Origin: Roseburia faecis
GTDB lineage: Bacteria; Bacillota; Clostridia; Lachnospirales; Lachnospiraceae
Length of the DNA stretch: 64,000 bases
Direction: 5' to 3'
Assembly: GCF_001406815.1 (NCBI RefSeq)
Contig: NZ_CVRR01000005.1
Span: 62,001 to 126,000 of the forward strand
Part shown: piece by piece, positions 56,948 to 64,000 of the stretch
Position numbering within the stretch: the first letter of the stretch is position 1
How the letters are laid out: the number at the start of each line of letters is the position of its first letter
The notes under the pieces: generated by a model
Database searches by the model: none
What the model saw: only the letters and a program-made list of their open reading frames with translations
Told to the model about the DNA's origin: nothing
Program-made: the position numbers and the translations under genes

Positions 56948-56979
56948 TAATTATCACAGTTAATTACCTTTGATAATTA
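56948..56979. promoter_or_regulatory. putative MarR operator
   Basis: TAATTATCA (56948-56956) and its inverse TGATAATTA (56971-56979) are separated by 14 bases, centred just past the -10 box, a common MarR layout. Confidence 0.6.
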
Positions 56980-57003
56980 TATAAAAATTTAGAAATTTGT
57001 CAA
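56976..57003 (-). promoter_or_regulatory. sigma-A promoter of the MarR-MATE operon
   Basis: Minus-strand perfect TTGACA (56998-57003), 16-bp spacer and perfect TATAAT (56976-56981). The operator arm overlaps the -10. Confidence 0.85.
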
Positions 57004-57052
57004 GCTTTTATTCCATTGTTAACAGCTGATCCGCTGAAAATTTATCATCTTC

Positions 57053-57412
57053 TTAATATCTTCCGGAATTTTTTCCCAGATTTCCGCAGACACATATTCC
57101 ATATTTTTCCAAATCTACCCTTCCATTTATCACTTCAACTCCATCCGCTCGAAGAAGTTCTGCCTGTACATCCTCTCCACCAAACGCAAATGCCCCGGCC
57201 AGTTCACCTTTCGCATTGACCACTCTGAAGCACGGAATATGTTCCGGATCCGGATTCTTATGCAGTGCATTGCCCACGGCTCTTGCCATTCTGTGGTCTC
57301 CCGCCATCTCTGCGATCTTCCCATAAGTTGCCACATGTCCTTTCGGAATACGCTTCACTGCTTCATAGATTCTCTTTGTCGGACTGTCCGTAACCAGATC
57401 ATACCCAGACAA
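57053..57412 (-). CDS. MGMT-family alkyltransferase-like protein, 5' end doubtful
   Basis: 119 residues if TTG 57412 is used; no ATG precedes the conserved domain. Seen: VKRIPKGHVATYGKIAE (the helix-turn-helix) and the active-site region IPCFRVVN. Classical methyltransferases have PCHRV: the catalytic His next to the acceptor Cys is Phe here. The Cys is kept, but reactivity is doubtful. The 5' end runs into a TnpV remnant (14-base overlap) with no clear RBS, so the original start may have been lost. Confidence 0.75.
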   Translation of the reverse strand: MSGYDLVTDSPTKRIYEAVKRIPKGHVATYGKIAEMAGDHRMARAVGNALHKNPDPEHIPCFRVVNAKGELAGAFAFGGEDVQAELLRADGVEVINGRVDLEKYGICVCGNLGKNSGRY

Positions 57413-57680
57413 TCTGATCTTTCTCTTTATCCGGCAAAGGCTCTTTTTTCTCTAGCTGTTTCAGAATCACTTCTTCCCGTTCTCTGGCTGCCTTGTCTAC
57501 TTCCAGAAGATGCTCTCCAATGGTGTCCTGCAGAAGCATCACCTGATAAGTTGAATTTCGATGGTTCTTCAGATAATCTCTGCGAAGAAAACCATACTTG
57601 CCAAGTTGCTCCATCTGCTCACCGGATTTATAGGTGAGATTCGGAATCAGATATCCATTTACATTTGTATACGTTATATA
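57399..57680 (-). pseudogene. TnpV-like transposon protein remnant
   Basis: A frame open from about 57680 (no good start codon before ATG 57614) carries NGYLIPNLTYKSGEQ and LGKYGFLRRDYLKNHR, features of the small TnpV proteins encoded in Clostridial conjugative and mobilisable elements. It ends early at DQIVWV where TnpV proteins usually continue with a WVQxMN helix. The truncated end lies at the 5' end of the alkyltransferase-like gene. Evidence of a former mobile element. Confidence 0.6.
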
Positions 57681-57719
57681 AATAGGACATTCGCAATCCG
57701 CTTTCGCTACTTGCTCATG

Positions 57720-57746
57720 AACGCAGTTGCTTCGCTGCCTGCGTTC
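57720..57746. repeat. hairpin beside the TnpV remnant
   Basis: GAACGCAG and CTGCGTTC surround a 12-base loop (TTGCTTCGCTGC). Its role is unknown; it could be an end of the former element. Confidence 0.4.
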
Positions 57747-57752
57747 ATTTTA

Positions 57753-57934
57753 TTAGCACTCTCCATTTCTCATCATTTTTTGACCACAAATTTACGACAT
57801 TTACGACAATTCTGACACTGCTTTACAATACCAGACAAAATGACTGATGCCCCGGAAAGCCTGTAAAACAGGCACTTCCGGGATACACAAGACCGGACAA
57901 AAATCGACTTCCATTATCAAGTATCGAGTGCTAA
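57753..57934. other. gap holding two separated CIRCE half-sites
   Basis: TTAGCACTC (57753-57761) and GAGTGCTAA (57926-57934) are exact CIRCE halves, 164 bases apart. The right half keeps the usual neighbourhood (TCAAGTATC before and ATTTTTTG after it, as at hsp20). No heat-shock gene is next to it. The intervening stretch contains a long hairpin (57852-57882, CCGGAA/TTCCGG). Between 57,935 and 58,175 I see nothing coding. Confidence 0.5.
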
Positions 57935-58175
57935 TTTTTTGTGAAGATTTTTTGACGTCTTAATTTTAGTCCTGTTTTCCTATTGTGCATATGTTTCTTC
58001 CATGCTATATTTTCTTTACACATTTCGAATTTGCAGCTAAATTTATATACCGCTGCATTTCACCGGATATTTCATCCGTTTTTTCCATGTGTACGAAACA
58101 ATTAAATATTGGAGAGGAATTTCGTGCAGAGCAAAAATTCAGTTATTATTTTATTATTGTTTTTATTTTCAGATA

Positions 58176-58205
58176 TTGAAAGCTGGGGGGCTTCCATGTT
58201 ACAAT
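58176..58205 (+). promoter_or_regulatory. possible promoter of the Rpn-type nuclease gene
   Basis: TTGAAA (58176-58181), 18-bp spacer, TACAAT (58200-58205), about 64 bases before the start codon. Confidence 0.4.
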
Positions 58206-58268
58206 CTTGATAGAAGAACAGCCGCTATATCACACGTTTTCCTCTCCGCCACTACAAAGGAGAAGAAA

Positions 58269-59081
58269 ATGTACAAGAGCAAAAAGTTCGAAGACCTTAC
58301 CATTAGTGATGATTTTATGTTTGGGATTGTTATGCGCGATCCCAAATATTGTAAACCGTTTCTGGAAACTATACTGAATATTAAGATTTCACGCATTGAG
58401 TATCCCGAGGATCAGAAAACGATTAATCTGTCTCTGGATGCGAAGAGCATCCGGCTGGATGTGTATGTTGAGGACGATTTTGATACGGTTTACAACATTG
58501 AAATGCAGAACGGACACCATAAAAATCTTCCGAAGCGCACCCGCTATTATCAGGGGATGATTGATTTAAACCTGCTCGACAAGGGCATGGATTACACGCA
58601 GTTGAAACAAAGTTTTGTGATCTTTGTCTGCACCTTTGATCCGTTCCATATCGGCAGGCATGTGTATACTTTTGAAAACCGCTGCGTGGAAGATCCGAAT
58701 CTGCCTCTTAACGATGGCACACAGAAAATCATTTTAAATACGAAAGGAATTTTTGATGATGTTCGGCCGGAACTGAAACGGCTGCTTAACTTTATTGATG
58801 GCAGACAGCCGGAAGATTCTTTTACACAAGATCTCTCCAAGGCTGTGGAATCTGCCAAGCGCAATGAGAAATGGAGGCATGACTACATGACGCTGCAAAT
58901 GGCTTATGACGAGAAATACCGCGAGGGGCTGGAAACTGGCATTCAGCAGGGCATTGAACGAGGCATTACAACATCTGCCCGTCGTATGCTTTCCTCCGGT
59001 AAATATTCGGATTCTGAAATTTCTGAAATTACCGGACTTTCCGTGGAACAAATTCAGGCTTTAAAGAATTCCGCAAAATAA
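58269..59081 (+). CDS. Rpn/PD-(D/E)XK nuclease-family protein
   Basis: ATG at 58269 with AAGGAG upstream (the frame opens at 58089 but without RBS); 270 residues. N-terminal FEDLTISDDFMFGIVM, nuclease core with RLDVYVEDDFDTVYNIEMQ (Asp and Glu-x-Gln catalytic pattern) and KRTRYYQGMIDL, the family known as recombination-promoting nuclease or PD-(D/E)XK transposase-like. The C-terminal third has coiled helices and GITTSARRML. One of the few plus-strand genes. Often part of mobile or phage-defence-like regions. Confidence 0.85.
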   Translation: MYKSKKFEDLTISDDFMFGIVMRDPKYCKPFLETILNIKISRIEYPEDQKTINLSLDAKSIRLDVYVEDDFDTVYNIEMQNGHHKNLPKRTRYYQGMIDLNLLDKGMDYTQLKQSFVIFVCTFDPFHIGRHVYTFENRCVEDPNLPLNDGTQKIILNTKGIFDDVRPELKRLLNFIDGRQPEDSFTQDLSKAVESAKRNEKWRHDYMTLQMAYDEKYREGLETGIQQGIERGITTSARRMLSSGKYSDSEISEITGLSVEQIQALKNSAK

Positions 59082-59107
59082 ACTCTTATTATTTTTAATT
59101 CAATACT

Positions 59108-60007
59108 TTATAATTCAAGAATAATCTTGAGGTTATTGTCCTGTACGCTTGCTCCTACATTACCATCAAGAGCCAGAACGAGAGCCTTAACTACCGCAAG
59201 CCCTACCCCCGTACTTCCATCGTGTCGTGAGGTATCCCCTGTATAAAAGCGGTCAAACAGCCGGTTACCATCAATTTGCAAGCTGTCACTCACTGGATTT
59301 TCCATCATAAACCGGATACCGCCATCCGATTTCTGCATAAGTGTTATTTTTATGTTCCCTGCCGAATACTTCATTGCATTTGTCAGCAGGTTTTGCAAAA
59401 TCCGCTCTACCATATTCCGGTCTGAATATATGTAGATGGAATAATCTGGCAGTTTTATTTCCGGTATAATATTCTTTTTTTCTAATGCCGGTGCATGTTC
59501 CGTTATCAGATCTATGAGCATGTTGGAAAAATTAAACGTTTCTTTACTGGGAACGGTCTGCTGTTCCTCTAAAACAGAAAGGTCATAAAATGCTTCCACC
59601 AGTTCCTTCATTTTTTCTGCTTTATGCAGGACAACTGCGATGCGTTTGGCCTGCGCCGGCTCTAAATCTTCTTTTTGTAACAATTGTAAATGACCAAGAA
59701 TAACCGTTAGCGGCGTACGCAGATCATGTGATATATTTGCAACAGATTCTTTTAAATGTTCTTCATGACGTATGGTTTTCGCTACGGCCTGTCTCTGCCT
59801 GATATTATAAAGATTCAGTATAGCTGCCAGGTGTTCTAAATCTTTATCCATCAGGGAAATGTCTATCATCTGTCCGGAATTTCCACGATTCCATTCCTTC
59901 ACCTGACCGGAAAGATTACGAATTTGTTTTTTCAGCTGTATATGTCGGAATAATAATATCAGGAATCCCACTGCCAGAAGCAATAAAAACCATTTTATTT
60001 CAGACAT
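59108..60007 (-). CDS. short-sensor histidine kinase of the CprABC/LanFEG-type cassette
   Basis: 299 residues. A single membrane helix (about 5-20) and almost no extracellular part; H-box ISHDLRTPLTVILGHLQ, N-box RILQNLLTNAMKYS, G-box GSTGVGLAVVKAL. The short sensor fits kinases that feel antimicrobial peptides at the membrane, possibly through their ABC partners. It is the last gene of R-A-B-C-K, not next to its response regulator (62,485-63,171). RBS GGAGGAAAG. Confidence 0.9.
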   Translation of the reverse strand: MSEIKWFLLLLAVGFLILLFRHIQLKKQIRNLSGQVKEWNRGNSGQMIDISLMDKDLEHLAAILNLYNIRQRQAVAKTIRHEEHLKESVANISHDLRTPLTVILGHLQLLQKEDLEPAQAKRIAVVLHKAEKMKELVEAFYDLSVLEEQQTVPSKETFNFSNMLIDLITEHAPALEKKNIIPEIKLPDYSIYIYSDRNMVERILQNLLTNAMKYSAGNIKITLMQKSDGGIRFMMENPVSDSLQIDGNRLFDRFYTGDTSRHDGSTGVGLAVVKALVLALDGNVGASVQDNNLKIILEL

Positions 60008-60018
60008 CTTTCCTCCAT

Positions 60019-60756
60019 CTATTTCAAGTCACATTTACGAAATTTTATCCACGAAAGCAATATCAGTATGCCCGACCATATCACCCCTGCCAGAATAGCA
60101 GCCGGCTGAAAAAATGTGTTCCTGCTGACAACGACCCGGATCTGATAAACCGGTAAAAACGCTACCGGCAATTGCAGCATCATTCCATATCCGAGATAAA
60201 GACTAAGTGCAAAAATAATAATTGCCGTAACAGAAGTTGCTCTCACAACATCTTGCAAATAACAGCAAATTAAGATTGCAATCAGAAAGATCCCGCTATT
60301 TAACAGAAGCGAATAAACGATTGCTTTTGTTACATTATAAAAAAACACCCCACCATCTTCCATACCAAACTTTCCAAATTCTCTGATACATCCCGCAACC
60401 GGATACACAAGCGCCATGATATGAAAAGCGATCAGATAGGATATGATTTTACCCAGAAAAATTTTGCTTCTGGAATGTCCGGCACTGACTTCGAGCGTTA
60501 TGGTTCTCCCGGAAAATTCCTGTCCGAAACTCAAAGCAAGAAGCCCCGAAATAATGATAAGGAGAAACGTAGAATCATACACCATTCCGTTAAAAATATC
60601 TGCAAGGGAAGATGCCTTTCCTCCTGCCGGTCCCATAACTTCCGGCACATAGGTATCGGCAGTAAAAAAGCCCAGAACAAATATTCCAATCATCCCACAC
60701 CAGTAAACGAAATTATGCAAAAACTGGTATTTCTCCATCTTTAATAATTTTTCCAT
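60019..60756 (-). CDS. ABC-2 permease of the resistance cassette
   Basis: ATG at 60756 (MEKLLKMEKYQF) with GGGAGGTG upstream; 245 residues, six hydrophobic spans. ABC-2/LanEG-type membrane protein, one half of a permease pair with 60,772-61,467. Likely moves peptide antibiotics out of or off the membrane. FGQEFSGRTITLEVSAGHSR, near residue 85, is typical of this family. Confidence 0.85.
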   Translation of the reverse strand: MEKLLKMEKYQFLHNFVYWCGMIGIFVLGFFTADTYVPEVMGPAGGKASSLADIFNGMVYDSTFLLIIISGLLALSFGQEFSGRTITLEVSAGHSRSKIFLGKIISYLIAFHIMALVYPVAGCIREFGKFGMEDGGVFFYNVTKAIVYSLLLNSGIFLIAILICCYLQDVVRATSVTAIIIFALSLYLGYGMMLQLPVAFLPVYQIRVVVSRNTFFQPAAILAGVIWSGILILLSWIKFRKCDLK

Positions 60757-60771
60757 CCTAAACACCTCCCA

Positions 60772-61467
60772 CTATTTCAAATCTGCATGTAAAAAAATGC
60801 GACCGGCACTATAATACAAAATAAACATCCACAGAAAATCCAGGCTTAACGGAACCGTTGTCCTGTCAAACTTTTGTAATGCAATTAATCGAAGCTGTCC
60901 CATGGGCAATATTCTTATCAGACTTTCTGCATGTTGCCCATTCATCAAAAAAATCATAAGAAAAAACAGAACCATGGAAACTGCCAGTGTTTTTCCCATA
61001 TCGCGGAAAACAAAAGCAAGAACGACCGGTAATGCACACATGGTGATTACGACAAACAGTATTTGAAAAGCCACAGTAAAAGTACCTGAAATTTCCGGAA
61101 ATCTTTCTTTCATACCAAACCGGCCAATGATTTCATGTATCAGTAACGGAACTGTCAGAATGAGGATGCAGCCAATCTGGGATACCATGACTTTTGCCCA
61201 GAATACATAACCTCTCTTATGTCCTGCAGTCAGATATGCATTTAAGGTTCTTCCTCCAAAATCATTTCCAACAAACAATGCTATAAAAACAATAATCAGG
61301 AAATAAAGAAGTGGCATATTATATAAAGATGCCATAACCAGATTTGAAGTTTTTCCTTTGCTGTCCAGCAACAATATACTGCTTAAAAGAAACGTAAAGA
61401 TCCCGATTCCCCAAAAGTACCAGCTGTGCCATAATTTATACCATTCCGTTCTCAGGAGATTTGCCAT
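60772..61467 (-). CDS. second ABC-2 permease of the resistance cassette
   Basis: 231 residues with six hydrophobic spans and the related motif GNDFGGRTLNAYLTAGHKRG. It pairs with the permease at 60,019-60,756 and the ATPase at 61,436-62,383, whose gene overlaps its start by 32 bases. GGAGGGGCAAAG precedes the ATG. Confidence 0.87.
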   Translation of the reverse strand: MANLLRTEWYKLWHSWYFWGIGIFTFLLSSILLLDSKGKTSNLVMASLYNMPLLYFLIIVFIALFVGNDFGGRTLNAYLTAGHKRGYVFWAKVMVSQIGCILILTVPLLIHEIIGRFGMKERFPEISGTFTVAFQILFVVITMCALPVVLAFVFRDMGKTLAVSMVLFFLMIFLMNGQHAESLIRILPMGQLRLIALQKFDRTTVPLSLDFLWMFILYYSAGRIFLHADLK

Positions 61468-62383
61468 CTTTTGCCCCTCCTATTTTACTCAGGAAATAAT
61501 CTTCCAATGTATCACCCGATACAAAAAGCCCGGTAACCAGCACATGCGCTTCTGATAAAACAGATGCAACCATTTCCAGATCATCCAGATGATCGTACAA
61601 ACGAATCGTACCATCGGGCATCAGCTTAAAATGATCTGTATGAAGATTTTCTTCCAGAACCATCACTGCTTTCTGCATATCGGTTGTCTGAATCGCAATA
61701 TGACGTTTGCACCGTTCATTTAATTCATGATCAGAAATTTCTTCTATAATATTTCCATGATCAAGCAGAATAAACTCTGTTGCCGTTTGATACAATTCTT
61801 CCAAAATATGACTGGAGACCAGAATTGTCATTCCGTATTCCCTGTTTAACGTTTTTAATAAATTCCTGATTTCCACAATTCCGGCAGGGTCCAGTCCGTT
61901 AACAGGTTCATCTAAAATTAAAAATTCCGGGGTATTCAAAAGAGCCATTGCAATTCCAAGGCGCTGCCGCATCCCTAAGGAAAAATTTCGAACCCTCTTT
62001 TTTCCCGTATCGTTTAACCCAACCATATCCAATGTTCTTTTTATCACGGTTTTATCCGGTATGCCACGCTGAATACGCTGTATTTCCATATTCTGATATG
62101 CGGTCATTGCAGGAAATAATGCCGGTGTTTCGATCATACTTCCAATCCGTTTACGCTGTTTCTGTAATTCCACAGTTTCTGATTTTCCCCATAAGGAAAG
62201 CGTGCCGCTTGTCGGAAATGCAAGTCCCGTGACTAGTCTTAAAAAAGTAGTCTTGCCAGCCCCATTCTGACCGATAAAACCATAAATTTTACCCTTTTTT
62301 ATCTGCAAATTTATGTGGTCCAATGCCAGTGTCTGCTTATACTCTTTCGTTAAAGACCGGGCTTCTAAAATAACTGAATTCAT
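61436..62383 (-). CDS. ABC ATPase of the resistance cassette (CprA/LanF-like)
   Basis: ATG at 62383 (MNSVILEARSLTKEY) with AAGGAGG upstream; 315 residues. Walker A GQNGAGKTTF, signature FSLGMRQRLGIA, Walker B EFLILDEPVNGLDPAG, H-loop VSSHI, and the C-terminal dimerisation part seen in bacitracin/lantibiotic-resistance ATPases. The gene belongs to an R-A-B-C-K operon. The kinase response regulator probably controls its promoter at 62,409-62,441. Confidence 0.92.
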   Translation of the reverse strand: MNSVILEARSLTKEYKQTLALDHINLQIKKGKIYGFIGQNGAGKTTFLRLVTGLAFPTSGTLSLWGKSETVELQKQRKRIGSMIETPALFPAMTAYQNMEIQRIQRGIPDKTVIKRTLDMVGLNDTGKKRVRNFSLGMRQRLGIAMALLNTPEFLILDEPVNGLDPAGIVEIRNLLKTLNREYGMTILVSSHILEELYQTATEFILLDHGNIIEEISDHELNERCKRHIAIQTTDMQKAVMVLEENLHTDHFKLMPDGTIRLYDHLDDLEMVASVLSEAHVLVTGLFVSGDTLEDYFLSKIGGAKDGKSPENGMV

Positions 62384-62408
62384 CTTCCGAACCTCCTTTA
62401 CAAAAAAC

Positions 62409-62441
62409 AGTATAACGAACATTCTTAAAGAATTCCTTAAG
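62409..62441 (-). promoter_or_regulatory. activated promoter with 11-bp direct repeats before the ABC genes
   Basis: TATACT (62409-62414) has no good -35. Immediately upstream the minus-strand sequence has two tandem TTAAG-AA(T/A) motifs (62421-62441, period 11), the layout of OmpR-family sites that replace the -35. Confidence 0.55.
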
Positions 62442-62463
62442 CTGAGATAAGAAGACATTAAAA

Positions 62464-62503
62464 AAGCATAAAGCCAGGGAACTTTTATTCCTTAGCCTTA
62501 TGC
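62464..62503 (-). terminator. terminator overlapping the end of the response regulator gene
   Basis: Minus-strand GCATAA-GC-GGAA pairs with TTCC-GC-TTATGC around a 6-base loop, followed by TTTTTT. It includes the stop codon at 62485. It separates the regulator from the ABC genes, which then rely on their own promoter. Confidence 0.7.
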
Positions 62504-63171
62504 AGACGATAACCAATGCCCCAGACCGTATCTATAAATTCTTTATCCGGACAAACCGCTTTTAATTTGTTACGCAGATTACTGATATGAACATTAAGCG
62601 TATTGTCTTCCACAAAATATTCTGTATTCCACACACTCTGAAAAAGATTTGACTTTGAGAATACTTTGTCCGGATATTTCATCAGCAATTCCAGAATGGC
62701 AAATTCTTTTGCGGTTAAAGCCAATTCCGCTTCCTTCAAAAATGCCGTATTCTTTTCCAGATCCAGACATAAATCCCCGTATTGTAAACAGGCAGCCGAA
62801 CGATTTTCAAACTGTACTCTGCGCAGATTGCTTTCGATTCTGGCAAGCACTTCTTCCATATCAAAAGGTTTTGTAATGTAATCATCTGCCCCAAGACGAA
62901 GCAGATCAATTTTATTCTGTGTCGTTTCTTTCGCTGAAATAATAAGAACCGGTATCGTAAATTGTCTGCGTATATCTGCCAGAATAATATCGCCGCTTCG
63001 ATAGGGTAACATAATATCAAGTATGATCAGATCAATTTTTTCTTTGTGTAAGAAATCCAGAACATGGAGTCCATCATATTGACTGTACACAACATATCCG
63101 TTTTCTTTCAGGAAATCTGTTAACAGCGTATTGATTTCCACATCATCTTCAATTATTAATATTTTATCCAC
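62485..63171 (-). CDS. OmpR-family response regulator of the resistance cassette
   Basis: GTG start with AGAGG upstream; 228 residues. Receiver with DD(V/E) pocket, phospho-acceptor LIILDIMLPYRSGD and YITKPF Lys; winged helix with LTAKEFAILELLMKYPDKVFS and VWGIGYRLH. Expected partner of the kinase at 59,108-60,007 and activator of the ABC genes. Confidence 0.95.
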   Translation of the reverse strand: MDKILIIEDDVEINTLLTDFLKENGYVVYSQYDGLHVLDFLHKEKIDLIILDIMLPYRSGDIILADIRRQFTIPVLIISAKETTQNKIDLLRLGADDYITKPFDMEEVLARIESNLRRVQFENRSAACLQYGDLCLDLEKNTAFLKEAELALTAKEFAILELLMKYPDKVFSKSNLFQSVWNTEYFVEDNTLNVHISNLRNKLKAVCPDKEFIDTVWGIGYRLHKAKE

Positions 63172-63186
63172 TTGTGTACCTCTTTT

Positions 63187-63693
63187 TTACAGACAATAAC
63201 CTTCTTCCCTGAGTTTCTTTCCCTCTTCGATATAAGAAAGTGCACTCTCTTTTAACCCTGCAATTTCTTCTTCCGTCAATGCCCGCGTGACCTTCGCCGG
63301 TCTGCCCATAACCATGCTTCCATCCGGGATATTCTGATGTTCGAGCACAAGGCTTCCTGCTGCGATGAGACAGTTTTTTCCGATCACACTGCCGTTCATC
63401 ACCGTTGCGCCCATGCCGATTAATGTGTTGTCCCCGATCGTGCAGCCATGAAGAATTGCATTATGCCCCACCGTCACATAATCGCCCACCATGGTCGGGT
63501 CGACTTTGGAAGTGTGAACCGTGCAGTTATCCTGAATGTTTGTCCCTTTTCCGATGATAATTTTATTGTCATCCCCACGCAGTACCGCATAAAAAAGAAT
63601 GGTACTGTCCTCACCGATGGATACATCCCCCATCACTACCGATTCCTTTACGATATTGGCGGATGCCGCTATATTTCCCGTTGTTTTTATCAT
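63187..63693 (-). CDS. gamma-carbonic-anhydrase-like left-handed beta-helix protein
   Basis: ATG at 63693 (MIKTTGNIAA) with GAGGA 8 bases upstream; an ATG at 63708 is less likely. 168 residues. Hexapeptide repeats (I-G-x4 turns: VSIGEDSTILFYAVLRGDD, IIIGKGTNIQDNCTVH) and the three zinc-site His positions of gamma-CAs (HTSKVDP, VGHNAILHG). Acetyltransferase-like folds occur in the same group, so the activity is not certain. Confidence 0.88.
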   Translation of the reverse strand: MIKTTGNIAASANIVKESVVMGDVSIGEDSTILFYAVLRGDDNKIIIGKGTNIQDNCTVHTSKVDPTMVGDYVTVGHNAILHGCTIGDNTLIGMGATVMNGSVIGKNCLIAAGSLVLEHQNIPDGSMVMGRPAKVTRALTEEEIAGLKESALSYIEEGKKLREEGYCL

Positions 63694-63730
63694 GACCGAT
63701 TTCCTCATTTCTTCATTTCATACTGTTTTT

Positions 63731-63759
63731 AGTATAACATCTCCGTTTTTTCTTCTCAA
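63731..63759 (-). promoter_or_regulatory. sigma-A promoter of the carbonic-anhydrase-like gene
   Basis: Minus-strand TTGAGA (63754-63759), 17-bp spacer, TATACT (63731-63736). Confidence 0.6.
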
Positions 63760-63770
63760 CATGCTCCTGG

Positions 63771-63806
63771 AAAAGAAAAAGCGAGGACATCAGCAGATGC
63801 TCTCGC
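63771..63806 (-). terminator. terminator after the 26-residue ORF
   Basis: Minus-strand AGCGAG-x-GCATC pairs with GATGT-x-CTCGCT around loop TGCT, then TTTTTC. Confidence 0.75.
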
Positions 63807-63824
63807 TCGACTCCATTTTACGAT

Positions 63825-63905
63825 TTATTCGTAAATGTGTTTCTTTTTATCTTTTGCTTTCGCCTGTTTTTTCTTTAACGGGTGTTTTGGATTCTTATCT
63901 GACAT
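63825..63905 (-). CDS. 26-residue lysine-rich protein
   Basis: ATG 63905 to TAA 63825, preceded by AAGAGGCG. 26 residues, of which ten are Lys (KHPLKKKQAKAKDKKKHIYE). It has its own promoter at 63,965-63,993 and a terminator directly after it, so it is transcribed as a single short message. I do not recognise the family; the composition suggests nucleic-acid or ribosome binding. Confidence comes from the flanking signals, not from similarity. Confidence 0.6.
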   Translation of the reverse strand: MSDKNPKHPLKKKQAKAKDKKKHIYE

Positions 63906-63964
63906 AGTAATCGCCTCTTTTCCTCATATTCATATGTCAAATTTGTTTCCTTTGTTATGCCTAC

Positions 63965-63993
63965 GTTATAGCACTGTATTCTGGCAATGTCAA
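63965..63993 (-). promoter_or_regulatory. hsp20-like promoter without CIRCE
   Basis: Minus-strand TTGACA (63988-63993), 17-bp spacer, TATAAC (63965-63970). The surrounding bases (CAGTGCTATAAC then GTAGGCATAACAAAGGAA) closely match those of the hsp20 promoter at 54,640-54,690, but the CIRCE half-sites are not present. Confidence 0.75.
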
Positions 63994-64000
63994 CCCTGTC

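Noticed and set aside
58089-58268. Upstream extension of the Rpn-type nuclease gene
   Set aside because: The ATG at 58269 has a good RBS and begins the family's conserved N-terminus; the extension includes the predicted promoter.

Overview
The window looks like a chromosomal segment of a Gram-positive anaerobe of the class Clostridia, most likely a motile Lachnospiraceae gut bacterium. This is inferred from gene families, from strong Shine-Dalgarno sites (GGAGG) with ATG/GTG/TTG starts, from HrcA/CIRCE control of clpB and hsp20, from an FMN-riboswitch ribDE-BA-H operon, from LL-diaminopimelate aminotransferase, and from two sigma-D (motility) type promoters. Species cannot be read from the sequence. 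Almost every gene lies on the minus strand; the exceptions are guaB plus its neighbour, an unknown sigma-D-type gene at 50.7 kb and an Rpn-type nuclease at 58.3 kb.

Layout. 0-9 kb: solute-binding protein without a lipobox, DUF3237 and DUF4867-like proteins, an AraC regulator, ychF, a TrmH-type methyltransferase, and a chemoreceptor in operon with its own sugar-type binding lipoprotein. 9-15.5 kb: enolase behind a three-helix structured leader, then ribH/ribBA/ribE/ribD behind an FMN riboswitch with two tandem terminators, then a LacX-type epimerase. 15.5-24.6 kb: a 335-bp imperfect palindrome, a Lon-like ATPase without protease domain, a TrpXYZ-type ABC transporter, an AzgA-type purine permease and the Trk K+ system. 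24.6-35.9 kb: a two-component system, PatB/MalY aminotransferase, a sigma-D-type gene, a secreted PPC-repeat protein, dapL, and a hisA(eukaryotic type)-glnA-ANTAR operon. 35.9-38.7 kb (plus strand): guaB and a CNNM/HlyC-type transporter.

38.7-44.8 kb holds the most interesting locus: a stripped-down Tad/Flp-like pilus operon with one ATPase, one fused TadB-TadC platform, four tiny pilin-like proteins (35-61 aa) with an identical N-terminal register (E/Q at 7, Y at 8, G/A at 9) but no leader peptide, a TadE-like protein, two more single-span proteins and a secreted repeat protein. No prepilin peptidase is present in the locus. Several of its genes overlap by 1-4 bases.

44.8-51.3 kb: AspAT (type Ic), rarA, clpB with a perfect CIRCE, and a sigma-D-type unknown gene. 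51.3-58.3 kb is an accessory, partly decayed stretch: HipBA toxin-antitoxin, a Sir2-like pseudogene, a DUF2975 remnant next to its HTH partner, hsp20 with CIRCE, a cytidylate-kinase-like remnant, MATE plus MarR, a methyltransferase-like gene joined to a TnpV remnant, and split CIRCE half-sites. 59-64 kb: a five-gene resistance/immunity cassette (response regulator, ABC ATPase, two permeases, short-sensor kinase; CprABC/LanFEG type), a gamma-carbonic-anhydrase-like protein, and a 26-residue lysine-rich ORF behind a promoter copied from the hsp20 pattern.

All calls come from reading the sequence; no database search was run, so family names rest on recognised motifs.
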